This document shows positions 62,073 to 64,000 of a stretch of 64,000 bases of DNA, in pieces; positions within the stretch are counted from its first letter, which is position 1; every line of letters starts with the position of its first letter. Below the pieces are notes generated by a model. It ran no database searches, was not told the origin of the DNA, and saw only the letters and a list, made by a program, of their open reading frames with translations. A program made the position numbers and the translations under genes. This DNA comes from Chiridota heheva (Eukaryota > Echinodermata > Holothuroidea > Apodida > Chiridotidae), in NCBI GenBank assembly GCA_020152595.1, contig JAIGNY010000466.1, positions 647,501 to 711,500 of the forward strand. Reading direction: 5' to 3'.

Positions 62073-62637
62073 TTTAGTTTAGTGGTCAGGCAAGGTTTAT
62101 CTTGTACGAAAGAGGCCTTAACAAGAAACAAAATGGTGAAGAAACTGTTAACAAATCTTATTCTGTTAAGGAGATATTCAAGTTTAAAGCTATGTTTTAT
62201 CTTTGTAGAAATGACTGGTGTAGTAAGTGTACTATGGAAGGTTGGCACCTTTATTCTCACATTCTTAGCAATTATTGTATTTAAAAAAAATGTATTTAAC
62301 TTTTTTCATATTTCAGTTATTTCCCCTCAAACTTTCTTCAGGTGTTTGATTATAATTATCCTTACAAGATTCTGTTCTGCTACTTTCCTGACATATCCCA
62401 TGGTTTTTAAGCCACAAAATCGCATGCCAAAATGTGATAGAATACATAAAAACTGAGGAATTCTGAGGCAGTGACATCACATTTAGTCTGATTTCAGTCG
62501 TTTTTACACAAATAATGCCAAACTTAAATATCTCCTTAACAGAATAAGATTTTTGAATGCTTTCTGCACCATTTTGTTTAATTTTTGTCCTTTTTCATAT
62601 AAGATGGACTTGCTTGACCCCTGAACTAATCCTTTAA
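62073..62637 (+). repeat. Family G long-inverted-repeat MITE, copy 4
   Basis: Left arm: TAGTGGTCAGGCAAGG, GAAACAAAATGGTGAAGAAA, CTTATTCTGTTAAGGAGATA. Right arm: AATATCTCCTTAACAGAATA, CACCATTTTGTTTAAT, ATATAAGATGGACTTGCTTG, CCTGAACTAATCCTTTAAG. The central AAGCCACAAAATCGCATGCC and GTGACATCAC match copy 3. The extreme left end is shortened. Confidence 0.75.
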
Positions 62638-62707
62638 GATGGACTTACTTGACCCCTGAACTAATCCTTTAAGACCGACTTCCTTGACCCCTGAAGTAAT
62701 CCTTTAA
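62603..62707. repeat. Terminal 35-bp segment of family G in triplicate
   Basis: The last 35 bp of the MITE (GATGGACTTGCTTGACCCCT then GAACTAATCCTTTAA) is present three times in tandem, starting at 62603, 62638 and 62673. Confidence 0.9.
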
Positions 62708-62811
62708 TAAATATTCAGCATTGACAAAGTATGAGAGGCTCTTGTATGTCTGAAAAAAAAGAATTGAAAAGTTTATCACCGTAAGTGAAAAAGTTCACTG
62801 TTGGGGGCATT

Positions 62812-63005
62812 TAAAGGATTAGTTCAGTGGTCAAGCATGGCCATCTTATATGAAAGAGCACTTCAACAGAAACAAAATAATGAAGAAAACATTTGAAAAC
62901 ATATGATGTCACAGCCTCAGATTCCCCAAAGTTTTTATATATTCAAAAAAAGGTTTATTTAATTTGTTCACTATTTAAATTATTTTTCCTCAAACTTTCT
63001 TCATT
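62812..63005 (+). repeat. Family G MITE, copy 5, left arm only
   Basis: AAAGGATTAGTTCAGTGGTC, CATGGCCATCTTATATGAAA, GATGTCACAGCCTCAGATTC, then TTTTTCCTCAAACTTTCTTC, where the retrotransposon begins. The right arm is presumably beyond the insertion and outside the window. Confidence 0.7.
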
Positions 63006-64000
63006 AGGTACCCCAATTTCTCCTCCCCAATTTCTTCTTTCCTCTTTGATAGGACTAAAACCCTATCGCCTCCCTTTAGCTTACGCATTAAATCAGACCT
63101 CTTTCAACTTGGCATTAACCCCGCCACTCTCGGCACCTACTCCTGGCCCACTTTTCCTCCTTGGGCCACCCCCCTTCCTTCTGTCCACCTAGACCTCTCC
63201 ACTTATAACAAAACTCAAACTCACCCTAACCTCTTCATCAATCTCCACAACCAAATCAAAGACCAACTCTCAAATTACACCTCCATCTATACTGATGGCT
63301 CCAAGGAAGGCAACAAGACAGCTGCTGCTGCCATCATCCAAGACATCAACCTCAGTAGCAGACTTTCTGACTACTCATCCATCTTTTCAGCCGAGGCTAA
63401 GGCCATTCTCCTCGCCCTCAACTTTATTGAGTACTCTCCTCTTAGTCACTTTGCCATTTTCTCTGACTCAAAGGCTGTTCTTACTTCATTACTCAATCTT
63501 AAATGGGATAATCTCACCTGCCACCTCCTCCGGAGGAAACTGTTTTCTCCCACCCTCTGCAGGAAAAGTGTTCGTTTCTTCTGGATACCCAGCCATGTTG
63601 GCATCCCTGGCAATGACAGGGCTGATACAGCCGCTAAGCTTGCCTTTAACCTCCTCCCTTCCCCTTTTCCCAAAACCCTCTCTGACATCAAACCGCTTAT
63701 CGCTTCTCTTGTTCGTGACCGCTGGCAAACCTTATGGAACTTCCAAATTGATAACAAATTTCATGTCATCCAGCCCACAATCCCGATCAAATCCACCATC
63801 AACAACCTTTCTCGTATCGACAACGTTAATATTACCCGTCTTAGAATTGGTCACACCCACCTCACTCACTCCCACCTCCTTATTGGTTCCCCCCAACCCC
63901 TCTGTAACAATTGCCACTACATCCTTACAATCCAACACGTTCTTCTTGCTTGTCCCCTGTACAACCTTCCCAGAGCTTCCCTCGCTCCCCACAACTCAAT
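63006..64000 (+). mobile_element. Non-LTR retrotransposon, RNase H region (partial)
   Basis: One frame is open from about 62979 through 64000; codons start at positions divisible by three. After a Pro-rich linker it encodes a complete RNase H domain: YTDGSK (first Asp at 63294), AEAKAILLALN (Glu), FSDSKAVLTSL (second Asp) and WIPSHVGIPGNDRADTAAK (His and last Asp). The four catalytic acids are all present. Then follow TRLRIGHTHLTHSHLL and a C-x2-C-x7-H-x4-C motif (CNNC to LLACP), typical of the ORF2 C-terminus of I/Nimb-like and related elements. The reverse transcriptase is absent, so the copy is 5'-truncated, inserted in a family G MITE. Codon use is C-rich and unlike the surrounding AT-rich DNA. 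No stop is seen, so the insertion is fairly young. Confidence 0.88.

Noticed and set aside
62893..63192. 99-codon reading frame containing LKPYRLPLAYALNQTSFN
   Set aside because: It runs from the MITE into the retrotransposon in the wrong frame; the RNase H frame is the real one.
63446..63992. Minus-strand reading frames of 79-103 codons
   Set aside because: They are antisense shadows of the RNase H coding sequence.

Overview
The window is eukaryotic, AT-rich, intron- and repeat-dominated DNA from an animal genome. There are no operons, no dense long reading frames and no ribosome-binding sites. The only protein-coding sequence I can support with family knowledge is part of a neuron navigator (NAV2/NAV3/UNC-53-type) gene on the + strand. 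Two adjacent exons at 37969-38086 and 39069-39121, with GT-AG borders and matching phase, encode the first half of its calponin-homology (CH) domain. A possible first coding exon with an upstream TATA-like box lies at about 24764-25110; it ends in the phase the first CH exon needs. The rest of the CH domain was not seen before base 64000, so the next intron appears to be at least 24.9 kb. The animal is probably a marine invertebrate. An echinoderm or hemichordate is a guess from the style of the repeats and is not demonstrated.

Almost everything else is repeats. Left third (1-24.7 kb): scattered inverted-repeat elements (families called A, B, C, F and G here), a 45-bp satellite (10.7-11.1 kb), an approximately 85-bp satellite (12.5-13.0 kb), a 14-bp satellite (13.1-13.3 kb), two blocks of diverged approximately 300-bp tandem repeats flanking a 0.7-kb TA microsatellite (15.1-18.7 kb), and a non-LTR retrotransposon remnant nested in a MITE at 23.2-24.0 kb with a 13-bp target-site duplication. 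Middle (24.7-39.1 kb, the inferred NAV 5' region): an unusual element built almost wholly of AGCTTGC palindromes with terminal inverted repeats (25.66-26.23 kb), a MITE carrying a tRNA-derived SINE (27.45-28.0 kb), a near-perfect 227-bp inverted repeat (29.56-29.78 kb), 21-bp and 16-bp tandem arrays, then the two CH exons. Right part (39.1-64 kb, inferred to be one large NAV intron): further copies of families A, B, C and G, a 2.1-kb array of a 36-bp unit (44.7-46.8 kb), a hAT-like MITE with a near-perfect 8-bp target-site duplication (50.65-51.04 kb), two more AGCTTGC elements, an AT/CATA microsatellite, a 17-bp minisatellite (57.7-58.4 kb), and at the right edge the RNase H domain of a non-LTR retrotransposon running off the window.

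I did not find a new multi-gene system. The most distinctive material is the AGCTTGC palindrome family, the composite elements (tRNA-like promoter inside a TIR element; SINE inside a MITE; retrotransposon inside a MITE), and several long hairpins that would be transcribed as double-stranded RNA if they lie in NAV introns. Long reading frames over the tandem arrays and the TA tract are artefacts of repeat units that happen to lack stops. Family letters are labels for this window only. Boundaries were read by eye and may be off by a few bases.
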